Notes under the pieces: generated by a model
Database searches by the model: none
Told to the model about the DNA's origin: nothing
What the model saw: the letters and a program-made list of their open reading frames with translations, nothing else
In this document: one piece after another, positions 1 to 7,020 of the stretch
Layout of the letters: each line of letters opens with the position of its first letter
Numbering within the stretch: position 1 is the first letter of the stretch
Program-made: the position numbers and the translations under genes
NCBI GenBank assembly: GCA_900547405.1
Contig: URGL01000006.1
Location: forward strand, 1 to 64,000
Source: an uncultured Eubacteriales bacterium
GTDB taxonomy: Bacteria > Bacillota > Clostridia > Oscillospirales > Oscillospiraceae
Length of the DNA: 64,000 bases
Direction: 5' to 3'

Positions 1-1
1 G

Positions 2-136
2 AATGATCTTATGTTCTCGAAGTTCACTTCGATAGGTAGCGTGCTGGTATTGCCAACCCTGCTTCCAATGCTCATGTGCCATAAAGTAACACCACAATAT
101 GAAAGACGGCTATCCCCATTATTCCGTAATCAGTAA
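2..136 (+). CDS. C-terminal fragment of an unrecognised open frame cut by the window edge
   Basis: An open frame enters from the left edge and stops at a TAA at 134-136. The 44 visible residues (ending LSPLFRNQ) match no family I recognise. Its last half lies in the direct repeat described next, so it may be the tail of a real gene or a chance open frame in repeat DNA. Confidence 0.2.
   Translation, partial: NDLMFSKFTSIGSVLVLPTLLPMLMCHKVTPQYERRLSPLFRNQ
67..129 (+). repeat. Direct repeat, left copy, flanking the abrB cassette
   Basis: The stretch beginning AATGCTCATGTGC and ending near TATTCCGTAA recurs imperfectly at 1196-1258. Both copies share the TAAAGTAACA core and an AAGAC.GC.A..CC block. 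The pair brackets the AbrB, hydrolase and truncated DUF998 genes, which suggests insertion or duplication of that cassette. Confidence 0.6.
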
Positions 137-143
137 AGGTGAT

Positions 144-172
144 TTGACATTTTTCTTGAAGTGGTGTATACT
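144..172 (+). promoter_or_regulatory. Sigma-A promoter for the AbrB cassette
   Basis: TTGACA at 144-149 and TATACT at 167-172 are separated by 17 bases, 45 bases upstream of the AbrB start. This is close to consensus. Confidence 0.8.
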
Positions 173-173
173 T

Positions 174-198
174 TTCATGTAAGTATGAAAAACATGAA
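174..198. promoter_or_regulatory. Inverted repeat just downstream of the -10, candidate operator
   Basis: TTCATGT at 174-180 and ACATGAA at 192-198 form a perfect 7-base inverted repeat over the expected transcription start. The position suits repression, perhaps by the AbrB-like product itself (inference). Confidence 0.4.
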
Positions 199-216
199 TT
201 AAGGAGATGCTGTACA

Positions 217-459
217 ATGTCCATGCCAAAAGGAAAGCACATATTTGGAACTGTTAAGGTTGGGGAGCGCGGACAAATTGTCATTCCCAAAGAAGCGCGA
301 GAAATATTTGACATAAATCCCGGAGACACGCTACTCGTTTTAGGCGATGAGGAACAAGGAATAGCTGTAGTCAAAGCTGATGTAATGAAAGAGGTTGCTG
401 TAAAGATTTTGAAAGGTTTAGGCCACTTCAAGGGAGGAAATGATGATGAAACTAAATGA
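217..459 (+). CDS. AbrB/MazE/SpoVT-type DNA-binding regulator
   Basis: 80-residue protein. Residues about 10-50 (GERGQIVIPKEAREIF then DINPGDTLLVLG) are the swapped-hairpin AbrB/SpoVT fold, which binds DNA as a dimer. AAGGAG at 201-206 supports the ATG at 217; an ATG two codons later is less well spaced. The gene overlaps the following hydrolase-family gene, so the two are translationally linked. It could be a transcriptional regulator of the cassette or an antitoxin-like partner; no toxin is adjacent, so I favour a regulator. The AT-rich composition differs from the core genes after 2.5 kb, suggesting transfer. Confidence 0.85.
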   Translation: MSMPKGKHIFGTVKVGERGQIVIPKEAREIFDINPGDTLLVLGDEEQGIAVVKADVMKEVAVKILKGLGHFKGGNDDETK

Positions 460-1054
460 AACTACGCTTCCCTTTTTAGAAGTGGATTGTATTCAACAGT
501 TTGGGCAAGAAAAAGGAAAGCTGATTTTTGAGCAAGCAGAAAAAATTTATCAAGAACTTCTGAATAACGCCGACTATCGCAATAACGCCGCAATTCAAAA
601 TCATTTGCAATTAAAGCTATTTCCAACGTTGGCTTATTACAAGGCACTTCGAGGAGAGGGTATAAACCAAAATGAAGCGTTAGAATATGTTAGAAACGAA
701 ACCCATAAAGCCGCAAACGTTCAAAAAGAAGAAATGAAAAAGTTAGGAAGTATGCCTTTTGCATATACCATCTATCGGTTAGGTGTAAAAAAGCATATGC
801 GAAAAAATTTTCCCGATGACGGTTGGACAACGGAATGGGTTAAATGTAATGGCAAAGAGATACACTTCAATTTGCATAATTGCATTTATTGGGAACTAAC
901 AAAAATGTATGATTGTCCAGAGTTATGTTGTGTGTATTGTGAAAATGATGATATTTCTTTTTCAGGTTTATTACCCAAAATTCGTTTTGAACGAACTGGC
1001 ACATTAGGAAATGGTTCGCCATATTGCGATTTTCATTTTCTAAAAGTGAGGTAA
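446..1054 (+). CDS. L-2-amino-thiazoline-4-carboxylic acid hydrolase family protein
   Basis: 202 residues. The layout resembles the ATC-hydrolase-like family: an N-terminal helical region, a central block after GWTTEWVKCNG, a Cys-rich segment (CPELCCVYCENDD) and the closing CDFHF motif near the C terminus. Founding members open thiazoline rings on the way to cysteine, but most homologues beside regulators have no tested substrate. Three ATGs are in tandem; the third (446) sits 8 bases after GGAGG and is preferred. It overlaps the AbrB gene by 14 bases. The composition is AT-rich like its neighbours. Family assignment is fairly secure; the reaction is not. Confidence 0.7.
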   Translation: MKLNETTLPFLEVDCIQQFGQEKGKLIFEQAEKIYQELLNNADYRNNAAIQNHLQLKLFPTLAYYKALRGEGINQNEALEYVRNETHKAANVQKEEMKKLGSMPFAYTIYRLGVKKHMRKNFPDDGWTTEWVKCNGKEIHFNLHNCIYWELTKMYDCPELCCVYCENDDISFSGLLPKIRFERTGTLGNGSPYCDFHFLKVR

Positions 1055-1059
1055 AACCA

Positions 1060-1218
1060 ATGATTAAGAATTATTTATCTCATTTTTTGCCGGTGCTTTT
1101 GGCATTAGATTTAATTATTCCATTCTTGTTAGCTCCATTTTACAAAGACTATAATCATTTGACACAAGTAATGAGCGTTTTATCGCACATCAATAAATGC
1201 TCATGTGCGGTAAAGTAA
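1060..1218 (+). pseudogene. Truncated DUF998-like membrane protein
   Basis: The 52 residues start with a hydrophobic helix (FLPVLLALDLIIPFLLAPFY), then a Tyr/His loop and VMSVL, which is how DUF998-type multi-helix membrane proteins begin as I recall them. After VMSVL the frame runs straight into the right copy of the direct repeat and ends SHINKCSCAVK. It is far shorter than a six-helix DUF998 protein, so I call it a remnant cut by a recombination event at the repeat. It starts 5 bases after the hydrolase stop and is probably co-transcribed. Confidence 0.5.
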
Positions 1219-1258
1219 CATAAAACTTTATAAGACAGCCAGACCACTATTCCGAAAA
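1196..1258 (+). repeat. Direct repeat, right copy
   Basis: Imperfect copy of 67-129 starting AATGCTCATGTGC. It supplies the last codons and stop of the truncated DUF998-like gene. Confidence 0.6.
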
Positions 1259-1295
1259 ATTGTGTACCAAGTTCTAAAAAATATTTGATATACTA

Positions 1296-1324
1296 TTGAC
1301 TTTGAATATACTGTGTAGTACGAT
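1296..1324 (+). promoter_or_regulatory. Promoter of the PadR/HAAS pair
   Basis: TTGACT at 1296-1301 and TACGAT at 1319-1324 with 17-base spacing. The ATAC/GTAT-rich sequence around the -10 could hold a PadR operator, but I see no clean palindrome. Confidence 0.6.
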
Positions 1325-1346
1325 ATACATACAGGAGGTACAGTAT

Positions 1347-1679
1347 ATGAATATTGATGATTGGAAATCCCAAATCAAACGAGGAACGCTTGAATTTTGT
1401 ATTCTGCTGATGATAAAACAGCGACCGTCCTATGGATATGAAATCATTAGTACATTAGAAAAATATCCTATTCTGGCGGCAAAAGAAAACACTATCTATC
1501 CTCTGCTTAGGAGGTTGATGAAAGAAGATTATATTTCGTCCTCATGGCAGGAAAGCACTGAGGGCTTACCACCAAGAAAATATTATTCCATTACAGACAA
1601 AGGACTTGAGTACATCTGTGCAATGTCTGATGAATGGAACAATCTGTTAAGCGCAGTCGATGAGATTAAAGGAGAATAG
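1347..1679 (+). CDS. PadR family transcriptional regulator
   Basis: 110 residues. The N-terminal winged helix is typical of PadR: KRGTLEFCILLMIKQRPSYGYEI, then NTIYPLLRRLMKEDYI, then the wing (LPPRKYYSITDKGLEYI). The C-terminal helix for dimerisation is short, as in the subfamily-2 regulators that pair with HAAS-domain proteins. AGGAGG lies 8 bases upstream of the ATG at 1347. The next gene starts 5 bases after the stop, a conserved pairing in Firmicutes in which the regulator controls the membrane partner, often in response to envelope or drug stress (family knowledge). Confidence 0.9.
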   Translation: MNIDDWKSQIKRGTLEFCILLMIKQRPSYGYEIISTLEKYPILAAKENTIYPLLRRLMKEDYISSSWQESTEGLPPRKYYSITDKGLEYICAMSDEWNNLLSAVDEIKGE

Positions 1680-1683
1680 GACC

Positions 1684-2241
1684 ATGGAAAAAATTCTGAA
1701 CGATTATCTTGAAAAAATTGAAAGGTACTTGAAGCCTTTACCTATTTCCGAACGTGTTGATATTGTAAAAGAAATCCAGAGCGAAATCTTTGAATTACAG
1801 AGCAACGGAAAAAATGCAAAAGAAATTATGGAACGGCTGGGGAATCCAAAAGAATTAGCCAAAGCCTATTTGGGCGATCTGATTGCAAAGGACACCTCTT
1901 TTAGTTGGAATAGGGTTCTTGCAATCTGTGCTTATTACAGTCTTGCAAGTCTTTCCGGACTGGTAATCATTCCGACACTTGCTATTTGCGCCCCTGTATT
2001 TATCTTATGTGGGATTGTTACCCCAATTATAGGTGCAGTCAAGTTGATAGATTTTTTATTGAATTTAGGTATTCCTTATGTTCAGTACATTGGTATTTTG
2101 GGAGTAAATAGCCCTATCCTTGTGTTTATTATTTGTGTTATTACAGGAATTGGATTGTACCTTATCGGTCGTGGCTGTTGGAAGCTGTTGGTTTACTATA
2201 TTAAGGGTATGAGTAAAGTAAAAAATAATTTGTCAATTTGA
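1684..2241 (+). CDS. HAAS-domain (DUF1700) membrane protein
   Basis: 185 residues. Residues 1-65 form the HAAS signalling helices (LNDYLEKIERYLKPLP, then VKEIQSEI and a GNPKELAKAYLGDLI motif). The rest has about four hydrophobic segments, from ILAICAYYSLASLSGLV to the C terminus. The ATG at 1684 follows AAAGGAGAATAGG, which overlaps the PadR stop. Such proteins sit with PadR regulators and are thought to relay membrane state; no output partner is visible here. It ends with a basic tail after the last membrane segment. Confidence 0.8.
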   Translation: MEKILNDYLEKIERYLKPLPISERVDIVKEIQSEIFELQSNGKNAKEIMERLGNPKELAKAYLGDLIAKDTSFSWNRVLAICAYYSLASLSGLVIIPTLAICAPVFILCGIVTPIIGAVKLIDFLLNLGIPYVQYIGILGVNSPILVFIICVITGIGLYLIGRGCWKLLVYYIKGMSKVKNNLSI

Positions 2242-2453
2242 TATAAGTATCACATATATTGCGCTCTTAATTGGGGTAAAAATGCAGAAACAAAAGACGT
2301 AATGTAGCAAATCCGGCCGAGCCAGTCAACGGCAAGTAAATGGGCTGTGCCCGCCGTTGACAGCCCCGCCCGGTTTTGCTGCTAAGCAGCCAAGAGGACG
2401 ATAGCCCAAAGTGCTGCGCCCTCTTTAGCAAATGCTTTGGTCACTAAACGCGA
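2242..2453. other. Non-coding boundary between AT-rich island and GC-rich core
   Basis: No credible gene. Composition changes sharply near 2310. The stretch has a perfect 9-base inverted repeat (GTCAACGGC at 2325-2333, GCCGTTGAC at 2353-2361) and a tight palindrome GCTGCT/AGCAGC at 2378-2390. This may mark an old element junction. Confidence 0.45.
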
Positions 2454-2497
2454 CCCCGGCGGGGCTCCGAGATTGGGAGTCCCGCCGGGGCACTTTT
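2454..2497. terminator. Stem-loop terminator between convergent genes
   Basis: CCCCGGCGGG at 2454-2463 pairs perfectly with CCCGCCGGGG at 2481-2490, and the plus strand continues CACTTTTAT. It separates the accessory genes from nadE and may act on both strands. Confidence 0.65.
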
Positions 2498-4439
2498 ATA
2501 GCTGTTCCACTTCCTGGAGCCAAATTCTTCCCACTGCGTCGCTGGGCATACGCCAGTCTCCCCGGGGGCTCAGGCAGACGGAGCCAACCTTCACGCCGTC
2601 GGGCAGGCAGCTGCGTTTGAACTGCTGGGTGAAGAACCGGCGGTAGAAGGCCTTGAGCCACTTTTTGACGGTCTCCCTGTCGAAGTCACCTTCGAAGGCC
2701 CGGCAGGCCAGGGTGAAGATCTTCCTGGGGGCGAAGCCGAAGCGGAGCATATAGTACAGGAAAAAGTCATGCAGGGCATAGGGACCCACCAGATCCTCCG
2801 TATACTGGCTGATCTTGCCGCTTTCATCGGGAGGCAGCAGCTCCGGGCTGATGGGGGTATCCAGAATGTCCTCCAGCACGGCTTTCGCCGGGGCAAACTC
2901 CTCGGAGTCCGCAATGGCGGCGATCATCCAGCGGATCAGGGTCTTGGGGATGGAAGCGTTGACGCCGTACATGCTCATATGGTCTCCGTTGTAGGTACAC
3001 CAGCCCAGGGCCAGCTCGCTCAGGTCCCCGGTGCCGATGACGATGCCCCCTACCACGCTGGCATAGTCCATGAGGATCTGGGTCCGCTCTCTGGCCTGGG
3101 CATTTTCATAAGTTCCGTTGAGAAGGGACTTGTCGTGGCCGATATCCCGGAAGTGGATATCTACCGCCTGGCGGATGTTGACCTCCTTGCAGCTGACCCC
3201 CAGTTTTTCCATGAGCTCCAGGGAGTTCCGGTAGGTCCGGTCCGAGGTGCCGTAGCAGGGCATGGTAACGCCGTAGACCTCCGAGGCGGGCCGGCCCAGC
3301 TGGCGCATGGCCTCCACGGTGACCAGCAGGGCCAAGGTGGAATCCAGGCCGCCGGAGATGCCCACCACGGCTCTGGAGCCGATGGCCTCCAGCCGCCGCT
3401 TCAGCCCAGCCACCTGCATCCGGAAGATCTCCATGCAGCGCTCCATCCGGTCCTCTTTCCCCTCGGGAACGAAGGGCAGCTTCTGAAGCTTCAGAAGGGT
3501 ACCGTCACTGCGGAGTTTTCCTTGGGAGACGGGAACCACCGGCAAGGGCTCCGGCACCAGCAGGGCGGCGTTGTCCCCGAAGGACTTGTTCTTCCGCCGG
3601 TCCGCCCGGATGGCACCCAGGTCGCAGTCCCGGATGAGCAGGCCCTCGGTAACGATAGGGCTTTGGCTCTCCCCCAGAAGCTGCCCGTTCTGGGCGATCA
3701 GGCACTGGCCGGAAAAGATCAGGTCCTGGCTGCTCTCCCCGGCCCCGGCAGAGGCGTAGGCATAGACGCAGGTCAGAGCGGCGGACTGATGCTTCACCAG
3801 ATTCCGGCGGTAGGCGGCTTTTCCAATGGTTTCGTTGGAGGCGGACAGATTCACAAGGACCTCCGCCCCGGCAAGGGCCAGCAGAGAGGACGGGGGCACC
3901 GGGGTCCACAGGTCCTCGCAGATTTCCACGCCGAAGACAGTGCCTTCGCCGATGGTAAACAGTCCCTGTGGATAAATGCCCACGGTGACCGGCTCCCGAC
4001 CCGGGATCTCCAGAGTCACAGCGTCCCGGTCCAGCTCCGCCCCGGAGGAAAACCAGCGCTTCTCGTAGAACTCATTGTAGTTGGGGATATAGGTCTTGGG
4101 CACGATCCCCCGGAGAACTCCTCCGGAGACAACGGCGGCGCAGTTGAACATCCGACTGCCAAGGCGCAGGGGGAGTCCCACCACCGCCGTCAGGGCGGGG
4201 GCATTCTTCGAAGCATCCAGCAGCATCCCCAATCCCTCCAGGGCCGCCTCATACAGCGCGTCCTGAAAAAACAGGTCCTGGCAGCTGTAGCCCGTCAGGC
4301 TCAGCTCCGGAAATACCAATAGGTCTGCGTTCTGCCCCTCCGCCTGGGCCATCTGCCCGGCCATTTCCCGGGCATTGGCTTTTGGGTCCCCCAGGGATAC
4401 TCTGGGCACGGCGCAGGCGATGCGTAGAAAGTCCATCAT
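2496..4439 (-). CDS. nadE: Glutamine-dependent NAD+ synthetase
   Basis: 647 residues, the usual size of the two-domain enzyme. It makes NAD+ from deamido-NAD+, ATP and glutamine in the cytoplasm. The N-terminal nitrilase-fold amidase has the Glu45-Lys115-Cys174 triad (in FPELSLTG, PKTYIPN, VEICEDLW). The synthetase domain has the PP-loop SGGLDS at 362-367 and the later GTGDLSELALGW motif. Start: tandem ATGs at 4439/4436 after GGAGG. It is transcribed alone; the terminator hairpin lies immediately past its stop. Nothing is missing from the catalytic set, so the call is firm. Confidence 0.96.
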   Translation of the reverse strand: MMDFLRIACAVPRVSLGDPKANAREMAGQMAQAEGQNADLLVFPELSLTGYSCQDLFFQDALYEAALEGLGMLLDASKNAPALTAVVGLPLRLGSRMFNCAAVVSGGVLRGIVPKTYIPNYNEFYEKRWFSSGAELDRDAVTLEIPGREPVTVGIYPQGLFTIGEGTVFGVEICEDLWTPVPPSSLLALAGAEVLVNLSASNETIGKAAYRRNLVKHQSAALTCVYAYASAGAGESSQDLIFSGQCLIAQNGQLLGESQSPIVTEGLLIRDCDLGAIRADRRKNKSFGDNAALLVPEPLPVVPVSQGKLRSDGTLLKLQKLPFVPEGKEDRMERCMEIFRMQVAGLKRRLEAIGSRAVVGISGGLDSTLALLVTVEAMRQLGRPASEVYGVTMPCYGTSDRTYRNSLELMEKLGVSCKEVNIRQAVDIHFRDIGHDKSLLNGTYENAQARERTQILMDYASVVGGIVIGTGDLSELALGWCTYNGDHMSMYGVNASIPKTLIRWMIAAIADSEEFAPAKAVLEDILDTPISPELLPPDESGKISQYTEDLVGPYALHDFFLYYMLRFGFAPRKIFTLACRAFEGDFDRETVKKWLKAFYRRFFTQQFKRSCLPDGVKVGSVCLSPRGDWRMPSDAVGRIWLQEVEQL

Positions 4440-4504
4440 CGTTCCATTCCTCCGGTTTTTTCTGCCATCCTATCACAGTTTTTCCAAAATGGCAACAAGG
4501 CAGC

Positions 4505-4546
4505 AAAAAAGAAGTGTCCTCACAGCCAGACCGGCTGCAAGGACAC
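4505..4546 (-). terminator. Terminator of metK
   Basis: Read on the minus strand, GTGTCCT...AGGACAC with an inner GCAGCC/GGCTGT stem is followed by a T-run (TTCTTTTTT). It lies just past the metK stop. Confidence 0.8.
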
Positions 4547-4552
4547 CGTTTT

Positions 4553-5692
4553 TTATACCAGTTTCTTCAGGGTTTCCGCCAGGTCAGTCTGTTCCCAGGT
4601 CTTCCCCTCCACGCCGAAGTGGCCCTTGGCGGCGGTAGCGACATAGACCGGCTTGTGCAGGTCCAGCTTGCGGATGATCCCGGCAGGGGTCAGGTCGCAG
4701 GTCCCGCGCAGCAGCTCCTCCAAGCGCTCATCGGAAACCTTACCGGTGCCGTAGCTGTCCACCCGGAGGGAGACAGGCTCCGCCACGCCGATGGCGTAGG
4801 CCAACTGGACCTGGACCTTCTGCGCCAGACCGGCGGCCACCAGATTCTTTGCCATATACCGGGCCATGTAGGCGGCACTGCGGTCCACCTTGGTGGGATC
4901 CTTGCCGGAGAAGGCGCCGCCGCCATGGGAGAAGTAGCCCCCGTAGGTATCCACAATGATCTTCCGTCCGGTCAGGCCCGTGTCTCCATTGGGGCCACCC
5001 ACCACAAAATTGCCGGTGGGATTGATGTAGATGTGGGGCACCTGGCGGATATCAAAGCCGTAGCGCTCCAGCACCGGGGCAATGACCCGATCCCGGGTGT
5101 AGGCCCGCAGGTCCTCCATAGCAAAATCCTTGCTGTGCATGATGGACACCACCACGGTCTCGATGCCCTCCACATTGCCCTTCTCGTCAAACTCCACGCT
5201 GACCTGGGTCTTGCCGTCAGGCCGCAGCAGGTCATTCTCCCTGACGCACTCCGTCAGCCGATTGCACAGGGCCCGGCTCAGGGCGGCAGGCAGAGGCATC
5301 AGCTCCGGGGTCTGGGTGCAGGCTCCGCCGAACATCATTCCCTGGTCTCCGGCACCGCCTACGGCATCGTTGGTGCCCAGGGCGATGTCCGGGGACTGGG
5401 TGTGGATGCGGCACTGGATCTCCACCGTGTCGGCATCGAAGCCGTCCTCCGGCCGGGTGTAGCCAATGGCCCGGATGGTCTCCCGGGCAACGGCAGCATA
5501 GTCTACCAGGGCCTTGGTGGTGATCTCCCCGCAGATCAGGCAGAAGTTGGTGGTGACCATGGTCTCACAGGCCACCCGGGAGGCCGGGTCCTGACGGAGG
5601 CACTCGTCCAGGATGGCATCGGAGATGGAGTCCGCCACCTTGTCCGGGTGGCCCACCGTGACGCATTCAGAGGTAAAGAGTCTTTTTTCCAT
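4553..5692 (-). CDS. metK: S-adenosylmethionine synthetase
   Basis: 379 residues. It condenses methionine and ATP to SAM, the cell's methyl donor. The N terminus has the family signature (TSECVTVGHPDKVADSISDAILD), followed by the GAGDQGMMFG motif and the catalytic loop GGGAFSGKDPTKVDRS. The ATG at 5692 is chosen because AAAGGA precedes it and the protein then begins at the family-standard MEKRLFTSE; an in-frame upstream extension would run into the riboswitch terminator. A SAM-I riboswitch with its own promoter controls it. It is a single-gene unit with a terminator downstream. Confidence 0.97.
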   Translation of the reverse strand: MEKRLFTSECVTVGHPDKVADSISDAILDECLRQDPASRVACETMVTTNFCLICGEITTKALVDYAAVARETIRAIGYTRPEDGFDADTVEIQCRIHTQSPDIALGTNDAVGGAGDQGMMFGGACTQTPELMPLPAALSRALCNRLTECVRENDLLRPDGKTQVSVEFDEKGNVEGIETVVVSIMHSKDFAMEDLRAYTRDRVIAPVLERYGFDIRQVPHIYINPTGNFVVGGPNGDTGLTGRKIIVDTYGGYFSHGGGAFSGKDPTKVDRSAAYMARYMAKNLVAAGLAQKVQVQLAYAIGVAEPVSLRVDSYGTGKVSDERLEELLRGTCDLTPAGIIRKLDLHKPVYVATAAKGHFGVEGKTWEQTDLAETLKKLV

Positions 5693-5716
5693 GTTTGTTT
5701 TTTCCTTTCTGTAGAT

Positions 5717-5748
5717 AAAAAACCGCACACCAGAAGACCTGATGCGCG
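5717..5748 (-). terminator. Riboswitch-controlled terminator in the metK leader
   Basis: On the minus strand a 10-pair stem (CGCGCATCAG with CTGGTGTGCG, three G-T wobbles) and a five-base loop are followed by TTTTTT, 25-30 bases before the metK start. This is the expected expression platform of a SAM-off transcriptional switch. Confidence 0.85.
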
Positions 5749-5767
5749 TAAAAAAAATCTGATCAGA

Positions 5768-5861
5768 TCCTCATCTTTCGTTTGCCGCCGGATTTGGCAC
5801 CTTGCTCATAACAGGTTGCCGGGTTTCATCGGGCCGTTCCCTCCACCACTCTTGATAAGGC
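5768..5861 (-). ncRNA. SAM-I (S-box) riboswitch aptamer
   Basis: The minus strand has the S-box landmarks in order: P1 5' strand CTTATC, AAGAGTGGTGGAGGGA, the GATGAAACCCGGCAACC core, GGTGCCAAATCC, a GCAAA loop and AAAGATGAG closing P1. P1 pairs CTTATC with GATGAG. When SAM binds, the aptamer should free the downstream terminator and stop metK transcription (established S-box mechanism). Confidence 0.95.
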
Positions 5862-5882
5862 TTGTATGCAGTTATACCGTGT

Positions 5883-5911
5883 ATTTTACACGCCAGCGAT
5901 TCCTTTGTCAA
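5883..5911 (-). promoter_or_regulatory. metK: metK promoter
   Basis: TTGACA and TAAAAT with 17-base spacing on the minus strand, 22 bases upstream of the riboswitch. Confidence 0.85.
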
Positions 5912-5932
5912 TAGGTTTTCCGGGAAAATGGG

Positions 5933-5967
5933 CAAAAATGTCCGCCCCGGTTTTACAGGACGGACAT
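5933..5967 (-). terminator. Terminator of the rhomboid-like gene
   Basis: ATGTCCG at one side and CGGACAT at the other form a stem on the minus strand, followed by TTTTTG. It separates the rhomboid-like gene from the metK promoter. Confidence 0.7.
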
Positions 5968-5976
5968 AGAGCCTTT

Positions 5977-6834
5977 TTACTGAATATGGGTGTGATTGTT
6001 AATATGGTCGCTGCAATAGCAGTAGTAGCCGTTGCACTTGGAGCAGTAGCGGAACTCCATATCCGGGTCCGACAGGTCGGTTTTCCCGCAGACGGTGCAG
6101 CGGTGGGTATAGGCCTTCTCCTGCTTGGGGGGATTGTCTACCTTGAAGTGGATGATCTTGGGCTGAGGGGCGGCCTTTGGCTTCTTCTTAAAGAGCCTGC
6201 GCAGCCAGTTCTGCCAGCTCAGTGGCACCACGTTCAGCACGTCCTTGCCGAAAAACAGGAAATAGTTGCCCAGGGCCACCAAGGGGAAGAGGTTGCCTAT
6301 GCTGTAGGGCGGCGTAAACACACCGAGGAAAATGATCGCCAGGTCCACCAGGGCAAAGAGCCAGGCCTTCACAGGGATGATGAAAAACAGCAGAAAGCCG
6401 GAGTCGGGGTACAGGGTGGCAAAGCCCAGGAACAGGCTCATGTTCAGGTAATACACGCTGGCGGGGTAGCCCGTAACCATGCCGAACACATCCATCAGCA
6501 CCATGCCGGTGAAATAGAAGATGTTGAATTTCAGGGTGCCCCACTGCCGCTCCATGGCACTCCCAAGGGAATAGTAGCACAAAAGGGTAATCAGCATAAA
6601 GAGAATGTTGCTGTTCATCAGGGTCAGGGGATAGGTAATGAGCCGCCAGATCTGCCCCCGGAGAATATAGGCCCGGCTGAAGCACAGCAGATTGTAGAGG
6701 ATGGCGTTCCCTGTAAACATGGTGATGAGGTACACCACGGCATTGCCCAGGGTGATATAGAGCATCAGGTTGGGAATGCCCTTATTGCGGTTGGCAAAGC
6801 AATACCGCTCAAAGTTACGGCGCAGATTTTTCAA
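5977..6834 (-). CDS. Rhomboid-like membrane protein with C-terminal zinc-finger-like tail
   Basis: 285 residues with about six hydrophobic helices (residues 20-190) arranged like a rhomboid, including a WRLITYPL loop and a YYSLGSAMERQWG segment. I see no GxSG serine motif and no partner histidine, so it is probably a non-proteolytic rhomboid relative. The tail has three CxxC pairs and a His/Cys end (CTVCGKTD, YCSKCNGYYCYC), suggesting a small zinc-binding domain in the cytoplasm. Start is TTG at 6834, nine bases after GGAG; a TTG at 6843 abuts the GGAG and is less likely. Substrate or partner unknown. Confidence 0.6.
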   Translation of the reverse strand: MKNLRRNFERYCFANRNKGIPNLMLYITLGNAVVYLITMFTGNAILYNLLCFSRAYILRGQIWRLITYPLTLMNSNILFMLITLLCYYSLGSAMERQWGTLKFNIFYFTGMVLMDVFGMVTGYPASVYYLNMSLFLGFATLYPDSGFLLFFIIPVKAWLFALVDLAIIFLGVFTPPYSIGNLFPLVALGNYFLFFGKDVLNVVPLSWQNWLRRLFKKKPKAAPQPKIIHFKVDNPPKQEKAYTHRCTVCGKTDLSDPDMEFRYCSKCNGYYCYCSDHINNHTHIQ

Positions 6835-6961
6835 TAGGTTCAACTCCTAGAAATAATTTATTACCCATTCTACCAGCATCGCGGCAGAATGTCTATAACG
6901 GAAATATGAATTTTGCCCATTTTCCCGGAAAGTCTTTCCACAGCCCCTTCTTCTTTTGGGA

Positions 6962-6990
6962 TTGCTTTTCTTCCGCCAAAATGCTATGAT
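6962..6990 (+). promoter_or_regulatory. Promoter of the Nudix-mnmE unit
   Basis: TTGCTT at 6962-6967 and TATGAT at 6985-6990, 17-base spacing, 30 bases before the Nudix start. Confidence 0.7.
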
Positions 6991-7020
6991 AACCCCAAAA
7001 CATCTGAGGAGCGATTTTCT

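Noticed and set aside
72..431. Minus-strand frame over the abrB start
   Set aside because: Antisense to the promoter and coding region of the AbrB-like gene; no motifs and no ribosome site.
2769..4322. 517-codon open frame on the plus strand
   Set aside because: Exactly antisense to nadE, with low-complexity Gly/His/Gln composition typical of GC-rich antisense frames; nadE has all its catalytic motifs.
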